The notes under the pieces are model-generated. The model was not told the DNA's origin and searched no databases. It saw only the letters and a program-made list of their open reading frames with translations. A program made the position numbers and the translations under genes. A DNA stretch of 64,000 bases, from assembly GCA_036937835.1 (NCBI GenBank), contig CM072864.1:5089501-5153500 (forward strand), given 5' to 3'. Source of the DNA: Pampus argenteus. Its lineage: Eukaryota > Chordata > Actinopteri > Scombriformes > Stromateidae. Shown piece by piece: positions 28,090 to 38,415 of the stretch; the first letter of the stretch is position 1, and every line of letters starts with the position of its first letter.

Positions 28090-29299
28090 AAAAAATCCAC
28101 ATTACAAAGTGCTTCATAAATGTAGCTGAATAGAACAGACAAATAATAAAATCAATGGAAAAAACATTGAAAACCCAAACCCCTGTATGAGGACGTAACT
28201 CAGGTCAAATAAAACGTGAGAGTCAAACTCTGCCTGCAGGGATGTCACTCTACCTGTCAATAAAAGGGATTATTTGGTTCTCATCCTGATGTCACTCTAC
28301 CTGTCAATAAAAAGGATTATTTGGTTCTCATCCTGATGTCACTCTACATGTCAATAAAAAGGATTATTTGGTTCTCATCCTGATGTCACTCTACATGTCA
28401 ATAAAAAGGATTATTTGGTTCTCATCCTGATGTCACTCTACCTGTCAATAAAAAGGATTATTTGGTTCTCATCCTGATGTCACTCTACATGTCAATAAAA
28501 AGGATTATTTGGTTCTCATCCTGATGTCACTCTACCTGTCAATAAAAAGGATTATTTGGTTCTCATCCTGATGTCACTCTACCTGTCAATAAAAAGGATT
28601 ATTTGGTTCTCATCCTGATGTCACTCTACCTGTCAATAAAAAGGATTATTTGGTTCTCATCCTGATGTCACTCTACCTGTCAATAAAAAGGATTATTTGG
28701 TTCTCATCCTGATGTCACTCTACCTGTCAATAAAAAGGATTATTTGGTTCTCATCCTTCATCTCCTCCAGAGCTTCTTTAAGGAGTCGCACTTTCTGGCC
28801 TCCTCCTGGACTCGAAAGGTAATCGCCTCCTCTCCATTTCTCACCCCGACCAAGGACCTTCAAAAAACACACACACACACACACAAATAGATAAATTCTA
28901 TGCATTTGTTTTCCTTTAAAGGACAGACAGAGATGCTGTCATGAGCAGACAGCAGGAAAGGATCTTGCTGCAGGGGTTTCTTACCTTGACAGTGTAGTTG
29001 AAGTGTTTAGCCGACCTCATGAAACGCTTGAAGCCATCCGTCTCTTTGGTTGCAACTGTCACAACTAGGAGTTTCTCTGGAAAACACAGCATTGTTGAGA
29101 AATTCAGGTACTGGTGGTCTCTCATATTTTTTTTTATTTTTTTTTTTGCCCTTAAGGCATGAAGCAGCTCAACTGTCAGTTTCTGTGATGCATGTCTGAT
29201 TGAACAAATCCTGTTTGCCCAGCCCACAGCCACTTTGAAAATATTAACTTAATACTCTTCTGTCTGGCTAGCCATTACATTTTGGCTGGGAACGAGCAG

Positions 29300-29344
<45 letters not shown>

Positions 29345-30705
29345 TCGGGCCTCGGTGTGGCTGGAGGGAGGCGGAAGGATGAGCCAACTGATGGCGGAGA
29401 TTTACCGGAGAAGCCTCATAACACCCGGAAACACCGGACACACAGAGATACGGGGGGGTTTAAACATCTGCTGCAGCTTTTAACGTGAACTACTGACTCC
29501 AGCTATTACTTTAAACCATGTGCATGTGTTTGAAGCACGACTCTCCCTGTGCAGGTTAACAAACTTTATTTCTGCGTCCAGTTCAGCTGTGGCTCAGAAA
29601 CAGGGACTGTCTGCATTTTACACTTCTGATAAAAAAAAAAAAAATTTTAAAAGTGGAAGTGGTACCTGAAAAAGATCCATAATTACATAACTCAACATGT
29701 GGAGTTCAGTAAACAACACAGAAAGTAAGACAGCTTGTTGTTAAGCATATTTAGCACTTTTGTAGCAGGATTTTGTATCATTACTGCAGTCCCTAAATGT
29801 ATGTAGACATGCAGGGAAAATAAAAACAACTACACACTGTCTTTTTCCTGCATCAAGTGTTGATTGCTTCCCGTTTTAAGCTACTAGCATTGATTTCTAG
29901 AAACTTCCCGGTGGAGACTATCTGAACACAGCCGCTATTGTTTCACTAACTTCTGGTTGACTTTTTTTTCCTCCCTCTTCTAGAAATTATGTATACTGTA
30001 GATAGTTTCAAAAGTCTTAATTTTTCTTTTTTTATTGGTCCATAAAAAAAACTTCATTCAACGTCGTTTCCCTCCACATACCAATGAAGCATTCCCATAG
30101 GCTAAAGCTAATATATTTAGCAGCACTGACAGACCACCACCTGGGTTCATGGCAGCCTCGTCCACGTCAGCGGCATGAAAGTCCTCCTCGGCACCTACAT
30201 GTAGTATTTAGTATCCTCTAAGGGTTGTCAAGAGGTCACCACGTTAACTCCCCTTCATTTTTATTTAACTGTCTTTAAAACAGACGGACAGTTAAAGCTA
30301 CAAGACGACGTAGCTAACAGGTTTTGAAGTAACTACATGTCAGTTCAACCGGCGGCGCGTGCACCGCTATCAACAAAATCACAGTTTTTCTAACATGTTG
30401 CTATAGCGAAGGCGGACACGCGCACCTCGTTTAGTTACTGTTCTGTAGGCGCGCCCACGCCACAGTATGAGTAAGAGTTTTTTATTTCTAGTGTGTCCCC
30501 TTCACGGTTATTGATTGTGATAGGTAACTTACGCCGTTATTTGATGGGCTACAACTGTAGCTGAGCTAACACGGTATGTTGGTGGAGGGGGATCAGGCAG
30601 CATTACTGACTTACCTTCAGGGACGCGCTGCTGTTCACAGCTTCTCAGAGGAAAAAGTGCACAGATAAAAATCCCTGAAAACAATAGAAGAGGCGACAGA
30701 TTCAT
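14463..30705 (-). CDS. plod1: Procollagen-lysine 2-oxoglutarate 5-dioxygenase 1 (lysyl hydroxylase 1)
   Basis: Hydroxylates lysines of X-Lys-Gly repeats in procollagen in the ER lumen, using Fe(II), 2-oxoglutarate, O2 and ascorbate. Exons: 30615-30705, 28985-29076, 28724-28857, 27473-27636, 26141-26253, 25579-25642, 23754-23851, 23180-23281, 22866-23000, 22177-22298, 20858-20962, 20619-20744, 20254-20395, 19902-20015, 19449-19514, 19227-19331, 18942-19088, one of 17288-17413 or 16941-17066, and 14463-14618. All phases agree, giving 733 residues (human PLOD1: 727). A signal peptide covers residues 1 to about 23. The N-terminal glycosyltransferase-like part includes GGGQKVRLLKEAL and LFASGPKELLKKF. 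The C-terminal 2OG-Fe domain has HxD (H662, D664), H714 and R724, and the protein ends AVSFVDP. PLOD1 is favoured by RIQGGYENVPTIDIHMNQI. Intron 11 needs a GC donor. The gene is divergent from KIAA2013. Confidence 0.95.
16430..16875. mobile_element. Foldback/MITE-like inverted repeat in the last plod1 intron
   Basis: Two imperfect inverted arms of roughly 110 bases, about 16430-16548 and 16759-16875, face each other across some 210 bp. Shared blocks include gccacaagaggc and atgttctaaatagga, the latter in reverse complement in the right arm. No coding capacity is seen. The structure fits a non-autonomous DNA transposon (MITE). It lies 65 bp downstream (in gene direction) of plod1 exon 18A. Confidence 0.6.
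16941..17066 (-). CDS. plod1: plod1 exon 18, version A (downstream alternative)
   Basis: 42 codons, phase 0 at both ends, flanked by TGTTTGCAG acceptor and CAG|GTGAGT donor, 221 bp downstream of version B. It encodes AQFDLAFVVRYKPDEQP, then SLKPHHDASTFTINIALN and QLGPDYQ, closely matching the mammalian PLOD1 exon, and also carries the HxD ligands. It matches version B at 32 of 42 residues, with many silent differences. Either version joins in frame to the exons at 18942 and 14618. Confidence 0.92.
17288..17413 (-). CDS. plod1: plod1 exon 18, version B (upstream alternative)
   Basis: 42 codons, phase 0 at both ends, flanked by TTTCATCAG acceptor and CAG|GTAAAT donor. It encodes CSTPLNFVVRYKPDEQP, then LLKPHHDASTFTINVALN and SKGVDYQ. 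It carries the first two iron ligands (HxD) of the catalytic domain. Its start (LNFVV) resembles PLOD2 and PLOD3 rather than mammalian PLOD1. It has no stop or frameshift. It occupies the same slot as version A and is probably used alternatively with it. Confidence 0.88.
17605..18040. repeat. Dispersed repeat family (also near 4600-5060, 26590, 38620)
   Basis: Shared blocks include gagccaaac, ctacttacaag, attgtgt, aagttacac with tgacatgttc, and agatttgttgaca, in the same order at 4615-5040 and 17650-18010. Shorter matches occur near 26600 and 38630-38690. This is a moderately decayed interspersed element scattered over introns and intergenic DNA. There is no coding content. Confidence 0.5.
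27930..28015. repeat. Dispersed fish repeat (copies also near 2715 and 24750)
   Basis: The sequence gtacagagctgaagtcagga followed by gcttagcataaagacctgaag matches a related stretch at 2730-2795. The motif agggatagttcaacatttt near 24755 appears to be the other end of the same widespread fish repeat. These are non-coding fragments in introns, recognised from memory as a common teleost repeat; I cannot name the family. Confidence 0.45.
28241..28757. repeat. 47-bp minisatellite, 11 copies, spanning the plod1 exon 3 / intron 3 junction
   Basis: Eleven contiguous, nearly identical 47-bp units. The unit at 28711-28757 contains the last 34 bases of plod1 exon 3 (encoding DENQIILFID) and its splice donor CAG|GTAGAG. 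The other ten lie in intron 3 and repeat the exon end plus donor. In the units beginning 28335, 28382 and 28476 the last exon-like base is T instead of G on the minus strand. The first unit has one more substitution. Confidence 0.95.
29301..29343. repeat. GT microsatellite
   Basis: About 21 GT units in plod1 intron 1, next to a GC-richer stretch without recognisable coding content. Confidence 0.9.
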
Positions 30706-31924
30706 TTTTTCCACCCTCAAGTTCGAGTCCCGGTCTGTATGTACTGAAACACTTTCCCTGCTGGTTCCGTCTGAAGAAGTGAACTGCGCACAGCTGCGTT
30801 TACCCAGCTCTCTGTCTCTCTCTCTCTCTCTCTCCCCCACCACCCCTCTATGTCTCTCGCCTCCCCCTTTGCTCCCTTTTCCACGTAACACACTGTCTGT
30901 AACAAAACTACAGCAGACTAGAAGTTGCAGTAGAAGAATAACAGTAGTAAAGCAGTAATTTGACGTTTTCTATGCAATGCGGTAGGCTTGTGTTAAAGTG
31001 TATAAAGAGGTTAAACTGCATCTGCACCACCCACTGCAAACATGAGGGAAAACAATCTGTTTGGAAATGATGAGCCAGCTGTTCTGTGGACATGAGCACT
31101 TGCACGTAGCCTTTACTTCCCACACCAAGTTTTACCATGTTATTATATAAAAAGTAACAAAAAACAAATCATGTTTTACTCCAGTAGAAGCATTAGCAAC
31201 ACATCAAGAAGAAGATAATGTGGATTTTTCCCTCATTCATATCAATAAAGGAAGACTAAACAAACTTTGTGCAGGATTAAATGTGTATGTATAGAGATGA
31301 GGCGTTCATGGGAGGCTCAGTGAATAAAGATTACATTAGTTATAAAAACATAGAATAACCAATGTGTGTGATTTGGTTAAAAAGATACTCCAGAGATACA
31401 GTACAGATACTAAAAAAGGACACATTGTGTTAATGTTACAGTGTCCTGACTAAAAAAAAAGAAAACCAATATGTGGCTATGAAAGGTTGTAAAACAAAAA
31501 ATTAATAACACTGCCAAGATGTCCAGAAAAGAAACGTTACAGCCTTTTTAGTGTCAAAGTCGCCCTTATTGCTACTATACTTCCACCACAGCTTAACAGG
31601 GGAACACACTGAAAAAAAAAGAAAGCTTAACATCAACTTGTACATTTTAAGAGGATCCTTTAACAGCCAGTATGAACAGGAGGAAAACCTCTTTCACTGT
31701 TCATGTGGACACATGACTGTTGTTTTAAGACGCAGTTGATAGATTGTGAACCAACATATACCACACAGGCTGTCACGGGACCTGTCGAGCCCTGCCGAAA
31801 GGTGCATTATGTCATCGTACTGCACTGAGAGGGAGGCACCACGGTGGTATTCCCACAAACATTAAGACGCCAACATACAGACATTAAAATCGCAGCAGTA
31901 ATCTAATACAAGTCGGCAACATTG

Positions 31925-32780
31925 GCTTGCAAAAGTATTCATACTGCTTGAACTTTTCCACATTTTGATTTTGACAAATATTTTTGGGTTTGTCTCTACC
32001 AGCTTTGCGCATCTAGAGACGGTGGATCTTCACCCCAGTCTCATGTCTTCTGCAGACTGCCCTGTATTTGGCTCCATCCATCTTCCCATCAACTCTGACC
32101 ATCTTCCCTGTTCCCTGCTGAAGAGAAGCACCTCCAGAGCATGATGCTGCCACCACCATGCATTTTGCATTTAGGCCAATAAAGTTCAATCTTGTTCAAT
32201 CAATCAGAGCACCTTCTTCCACATGTTTGCTGTGTCCCACGTGGCTTCTGGCAAACTGGTTTTCTTTTGGCTTCCTTCTTGCCACACTTCCATATAGACC
32301 AGATTTGTGCAGTGCATTACTACCGTAATAGTTATTCCTGCAGACAGGTTCCCTCAACTGAGCTGTGGATCTCTGCAATTCATCCAGAGTCACCACGGGC
32401 CTCTTGGCTACATCTCTTTGTTTCTGCCTGTAAGTTTAGGTGGACGACCATGTCTTGGTAGGTTTTCACTTGTTCCATACTCTTTCCATTTCCTGACGAT
32501 GGACTGAACAGTGCTCTGTGACATGTTAAAAGCTTGGGAAATCTTTTTATAGCCTAACTCTGCTTTACTTCACAACTTTATCCCTGAGCTGGTGTGTTCC
32601 TTGGACTTCATGATGCTGCTTGTTTCTCAGTATTCTCTTAACAAACCACTGAGGCCATCACAGACCAGCTGTATTTGTACTGAGATTAAATTACACACAG
32701 ATGGACTCTATTTAGTCATTAGGTCAACATTCGATCATTCAGCAATCATCAGGCAATTGGATGCACTCAGAGAAAAAAAG
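31925..32780 (-). mobile_element. Tc1/mariner-type transposon remnant
   Basis: The minus strand carries decayed pieces of a Tc1-type transposase, including MVTLDELQRSTAQL, ALHKSGLYGSVARRKPK and ARSHVGHSKHVEE. The frame is interrupted by stops and deletions, and part of the catalytic core is missing. The flank near 31935 (agtattcatactgcttgaac) resembles the terminal repeat of a Tc1 family widespread in fish. It is non-functional. Confidence 0.85.
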
Positions 32781-33770
32781 GGGGCTGATGAATTAAACAT
32801 GTCACAATTGACAGAAATGATCTCATGTTGCAGATTTGATAAATAATCTGCAGGAAGAGACTGGTGCACAGGGATAAAACACAACCGATGAGTGTGCTGT
32901 AACACACATATGTGCCACAACATGTGTCCTGATGTCTGAACTCTGTATGACATTGATTTCTCTTATGCAGCTACAAACAGTTACAAAGAAATGAAATATG
33001 TCTATATCTGAGTCTAGACTTGTACAACTAATGCTTATATAGAGTCTACAGTTATCTGGGATGGTGCAGAACACTGATGTTGTTTCATCTTCTCTCTGCT
33101 TGACGCACTACTCTGACTGATTACACTGACTGCAGTTATATGATTAGTAATTTAGTTGTATGTATGTATATAAATGTATAGTTGGATCTGTAATGAGTTC
33201 AGACTGTCAGATTTATGAATGAACTTCACCACTCAAACTATGCACTCCTGACCTCTAGTGGCCAAAGTTTGTACTTTGTACAGTACTACTGCTACTGCTA
33301 TCATGACTGCTATTGTTTCTTCCAGGGGTACTACTGTTGGTAACTAAACTTTATATTTGTTACAGAGAGAAGAAAGAAATGAAAAAGTGAATGAGGCAGG
33401 CTCAGCCATTTAAACCGCTGTTCAGTCACTTCCTGCTCTGTGTGATCACCTGCAGATCACCTGCAGTATGCTGTGTTCCTGTTCTTATAATGTAGATGTT
33501 CTACCTGCTAACCATCAGTCATTCCCAAGCTGCAGTAATGCTGATCACAACACTGTCTGTTTATTATATGTTAATTAAAAAGTATATAAGGAGTTTCAAT
33601 GCTAACTCTAATCCCTAAATTGGGAACCACTGGACTAAACTATTTAACTGTATATAAGGTAGTTGAAACTAGCTCCACCTGCAGCAGCTACAACAGTAAC
33701 ATGCTGCTCTAACACTGATGCTGCAGTATTAATAATCTAATGATGTCATATATAATAATATATCAGTCAC

Positions 33771-33943
33771 TACTGTTACTGCAGTACTTTAACTACATCA
33801 AGATCATAATACTTATATACTGTTACTGCAGTACTTTAACTACATCAAGATCATAATACTTATGTACTGTTACTGCAGTACTTTAACTACATCAAGATCA
33901 TGAAACTTATGTACTGTTACTGCAGTACTTTAACTACTAGCTT
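33771..33943. repeat. 47-bp tandem repeat, about 3.7 copies
   Basis: The block tgttactgcagtactttaac recurs at 33774, 33821, 33868 and 33915, a period of exactly 47 bp with few differences. The unit sequence is unrelated to the 47-bp minisatellite inside plod1. Confidence 0.9.
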
Positions 33944-34805
33944 CTACTTTAGCTTCAGATACATTTTATTGCCATCTTGCAGCTCTTTGAACAGTCAATT
34001 ATTGACGAGTGTCCCTTTAAAATTGTTTTCTCATCAACCAGCAGGTGGCGCTCAATAACTACATTATTATTGGAAGGCTTATTATGATTTCTTTGTCTTT
34101 TATTGAGCTTGTCCAACACATGGTTAATTAAAAATGATATTAAGGTATTAATAAGGTAATTTAATTTTAATACAAATAAAATAAAATACTGTAAAGATAC
34201 TACAAAAGAAAAATACTATCTGAAATTTGAATTCTTCATAAACTCCGTCAATACATCCTTCAGACTGAGGTTAATTCCAGTATTTGTCCATAAAGGGCAT
34301 TTAAATGAATAAAGGTAATTTATTATTACTATTATATAGATTATTTCACACATATATTTAAATGCTATTATCCCCTCATACTGCTGTATTTTATAGGCTA
34401 TCTGAAATACTGTAACGCTAAATATGTTCACGTTTTTGCGACATTTCCGGTCGTCGCCGTATGCCATTTTGCTTTACGACGGTTGTGACAAACCAGAAGT
34501 GTCAGCTGCTGTTGTTTTGGAAGACAGGTGTTAGTTTTACCTACAAGCGAACAAAACACGACGTAACCAGAGATACAACAACTTGGCGACTGTCTCACAC
34601 ACACAGACACCCGCTGAAGGAGACGACAATAACCACAATGTGAGAGACAGCAAGACATTTCCCGCAGCTGGCGTTTACCGAGCCCAGATAAGTTCAGTTA
34701 GCCACAAGCTAGCGGAGCCAGTCTGTCTTTGATCCCGCTGAACATGGTTTGAGTCTGAGACTCTTTCTACCTGACTCACAGCTGAGCTTCCATCCTTCAA
34801 ACACC

Positions 34806-37800
34806 ATGTGGCTCCAGCAGAGGCTGAAGGGGCTGCCGGGCCTGTTGTCGAGCAGCTGGGCTCGGAGGCTCCTCATCGCGCTGTTGCTCTTCCTCATCTT
34901 CTCCTGGTACCTGGGAGCAGGGCGCAGCTGGAGCTTCCTCAGGGGACAAGCCGGGCCCGAGGGGGCCGCCGGACAGTGTCTGCAGGCTGAGATCCATAGG
35001 TGGAAGTCTCTGGTGGACAGAGGAGAGGGGATATACAGCACACCTCAGGAGCAGCTACACGCACCTTTTGTATCCGGTAACGGACATATTCTGATCGACA
35101 TGGAGTCTAACAAACTGTGGGTAGCGTCGTCTTCACAGCCCGGTTCGGCTCCGGTCCACCAGACCGAATACTCCCCGAGAGTCGGCGTCCATCTGGAGGG
35201 GTCGCGGGCCGAAGCTCAGGCCTCCATTCTGTGGTTCCGGAAAGGAGCTGTGCTGTCGGTCCGCTGTGCCTCCCCGGCCGCCCTGCAGTCAGCCCGGGAC
35301 TGCGTCACCATCAGAGAGGAGTTTATCGCCCACAGAAGCCGGACTAACGTCTTTCTCCAGCGAATACACATCAACAACCCCTCCGACAGGCCCGTGTCCC
35401 TGGGCGTCTCCGAAAGCCCTGCCTTCGGTGTCAAGTTCTCCACCAGTGTGGATAAAGTGGAGGACAGGGAGGTGGTGCTCCACTCAGGCAAGGTGCTTGT
35501 GGACAATAACCGGATAGTGCTGGTGGTGGTGGTCACCAAGAAGCTGAACAGCAGAATCCAGGTGTCTGCTAAATCAGAGTACACAGACAACATCCTGTCA
35601 GTGGTGTGGACATCAGAGCCCATCGAATCCTCCAAGCTGGAGGAGACCTTCAGCACCCTCCAAGATGGAGCCAAAAAAGAGCTGGTGGAGCTGCTGAGAG
35701 CCAGCGTGGATGACCTGGTGGTGGACCACCAGCAGGCCTGGATGGACCTCTTCATCTCAGGTGAGCTGAGGCGGTAGGAGGCTTAGTCCATGTTACACGA
35801 CGTTGCTGTGACGACAGTTTTCAGGTCCATGTTGAACTGAACGGAAACGTGTGGAAGAACATTCAGACATGTTAAAGTGAGGTGTGCTGTTGAAAGGTCA
35901 AAGGTCACGTTAGAATCTCAGAATCATACTGAGTGTTTGAAAATGCGTCTGAGCGCTGTAGATGATGTTTAACTGAAGTGATTTAATGGAGGTAGTCATC
36001 TTAACAAACAAACAAACAACATGGCTGCATCTTAGCCAGTAAATGTTTGTGGGTTGTTATTTGCATAGCAAATACATAACACAGCCTGTAAAGACGCTGG
36101 TGTGTGCGTGTGTTATTTCACCAGAGTCTGTGTGGCGCCTGAGGACCTTACTGGAAGATTACATATCACATCAAAAACAAACATATCTGTACTTAAATGA
36201 CACAGACACTCACTAACTAGTTGTTTCTTCTTGTGGGGAAAGGTATCTTTTAGCGACATTAGCTTAGTGCAGACATATTGGTATTAGTGTATATAATAGA
36301 GCTGCAACTAACAATCGTTTTCATTATTGAGTTATTGGTATCCGGTTGAGTTTTCAGCTACGTCTAGTAGCTTTCTGTCATCGTTTGAAGTGTGACGGCG
36401 GGTGGACTTACTGTATTTGGATTGTATATGTATATTTTTACAAAGTTAAAACCAGGTCTGAGTCAAAGTTAAAACCAGGTCTGAGTCAAAGTTAAAACCA
36501 GGTCTGAGTCAAATTTAAAACCAGGTCTGAGTCAAAGTTAAAACCAGGTCATCATGATGTTATTTAAATATTGATGTGTGGCACTGAGAGATCCTCGCTG
36601 CTATCAGAATATTGGTTGGCACCATAAAGGTTTCAACTCTACGTTTTTATGGTTTGAAATATCTGTGCAACGTCACCACAGACATTGTGCTGCATTGTCC
36701 TTTCGTTGAGTTATAGAGCAGCTGTTATTTTATAGTTTTTATACTAGTGCTGATACTAATACATTATTTTTCATACCTGGGGGTGAATTCAGCAATACTT
36801 GGAAATATTCCCGGCTGTTGTGAAGTTCTGCTTCTGTTTCTTTCTTCATTCAGGCGTTGAAATGAGGAAGATCACCGACTCCCACACGCCGTCGAGCCGC
36901 ACAGTGAACACCACCCTCTACTACATCCTGTCCTCCTCCACGGCTCCCCTGCTGGACCGAAGGCTGAGCAGCGAGGAGCGCGCTCGTCTGGAGTCCAGCC
37001 TCAACTACGCCGACCACTGCTTCAGCGGCCACGCCACCATGCACGCCGAGAATCTGTGGCCCGAGCAGGTGAGCAGCACCACTCAGATCCTGCAGCTGGT
37101 CACGCTGTGGACTCTGACTCTGCAGAAAAGAGGCTGCAAGGTGCTGGTGGCGGCCGGAGCCCACGGAGCCATGCAGGGCATGGTGCTGAGCTTCGGCGGC
37201 CTCCAGTTCACAGAGAACCACCTTCAGTTCCAGGCTGATCCGGACGTGCTGCACAACAGTTATGCCCTGAGGGGGATCCACTACAACCAGGACCTCATTA
37301 ACCTGGCGGTGCTGCTGGACACGGAGGGGAAGCCTTTTCTTCACGTGTCGGTGAAGCAGCAGGAGAAGCCGGTGAAGCTGTACGCGTGCGAGGCGGGCTG
37401 CCTCAACGAGCCAGTGGAGCTGACATCAGAGATCAAGGGACACACTTTCCCTGTAATGGTGACCCAACCCATCACATCACTGCTCTACATCTCCACAGAC
37501 CTGCGCCACCTGCAGGACCTCCGCCACACCCTGCACCTCAAAGCCATCCTGGCACACGAGGAGCACATGGCCAACCGGTACCCAGGCCTGCCCTTCCTCT
37601 TCTGGTTCAGCGTGGCGTCGCTGATAACACTCTTCCACCTTTTCCTCTTCAAGCTCATATACAATGAGTACTGTGGCCCCGGCGCTAAGCCCCTCTTCAG
37701 GAGCAAGGTATAAACAGCAGTATTAAAACATAACTGGAAGCATAAAACAGCAAACTTAACTGCTCTGCGCCATTTTTTTTTTACTTGTGTGTGTGTATGG

Positions 37801-38415
37801 TGGCACAGATTTCCTCTCTCTCTCTCTCTCTCTTTATCGACGCTCTCTCTGTGGCTTGGTTTCTCAGTTTTGACTTTCACCTCTGTGAGTGAACTTTATT
37901 TCCCCATCTCAGGTGGTCCATGTTTGGAGCCTCACACACACACACACCTCCCTTCCCCCTTCGCACAAAACATAATTAATAAATAAGATGTTTCGCTGCA
38001 GCCGTTGGAATGGAAAATCAGTTGAAACCACCAGTAGAAGAGTAGCCTTTATTCAAGATTACAGACCTTGAGGTTAACGATATGGTTTATGGCATCAGTT
38101 CATGTCCGTTGTGGAATGTAAAGCGTTGAAGTTGTTGATCGCAATGGGAGAAAAAACAAGCACAAGAGCTGTTTCCTGTCAGATCAGGAGGTTATTATTT
38201 GTTGTTGGCATCAGTTATTTCTTTTGTATGCTTACCCAGAAGTTAATGCCACTTTGTAACAGCATTTTAAAAGGACCATACCAGTATTTTTACATTATCA
38301 ATACATTACATATACGTCACATTAGAAGAGAGCCAAGTGTAAACACAGGTTTTAGATTTTCAAATGTGTTTTTTTTTTCTTGTCTCTCTTCAAGGAAGCC
38401 ATGATTTGTTTTTAA
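34806..38415 (+). CDS. kiaa2013: KIAA2013 orthologue, membrane protein of unknown function
   Basis: Exons 34806-35760 and 36854-37707 join in phase (G|GC) to give 603 codons. The final six codons are proposed at 38395-38415, after a strong polypyrimidine acceptor, giving 609 residues (human 634). The start MWLQQRLKGLPGLLSSSWAR is essentially identical to human. A hydrophobic segment at residues about 20-36 serves as signal or anchor. A second, near the C-terminus (LPFLFWFSVASLITLFHLFL), is followed by IYNEYCGPGAKPLFRSK. The second exon has the highly conserved block ENHLQFQADPDVLHNSYAL. The first exon is more divergent. Function is not established. The last exon (EAMICF then stop) is weak, because human ends EDPSV; without it the end is 37707. 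Confidence 0.93.
36442..36550. repeat. 23-bp tandem repeat in the KIAA2013 intron
   Basis: Units of 23 bp (gttaaaaccaggtctgagtc plus aaa) begin at 36445, 36468, 36491, 36514 and 36537, the last partial. The unit at 36514 has one change. Confidence 0.95.

Larger units (their letters stand above)
30706..34805. promoter_or_regulatory. Divergent intergenic region between plod1 and KIAA2013
   Basis: The two start codons face away from each other, 4.1 kb apart. The plod1 side has a CT run at 30814-30835 just upstream of the start. The KIAA2013 side is CpG-richer at 34430-34740, and there a tiny upstream frame (ATG at 34744, then TGA) precedes the main start. The middle holds a dead Tc1 element and a short tandem repeat. 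At 31660-31745 is a stretch related to 13960-14045 (shared ccagtatgaaca/aggagga and agattgtgaa), another dispersed repeat. Confidence 0.5.

Noticed and set aside
28241..28757. CRISPR-like repeat array
   Set aside because: The units abut directly with no spacers, and the locus is inside a vertebrate gene; it is a minisatellite.
34749..34805. In-frame N-terminal extension of KIAA2013 from a TTG codon
   Set aside because: Eukaryotic genes rarely start at TTG, and the ATG at 34806 gives the conserved MWLQQRLKG start.
35216..35755. 179-codon antisense frame inside KIAA2013 exon 1
   Set aside because: Shadow of a GC-biased coding exon; serine/threonine-rich low complexity without similarity.
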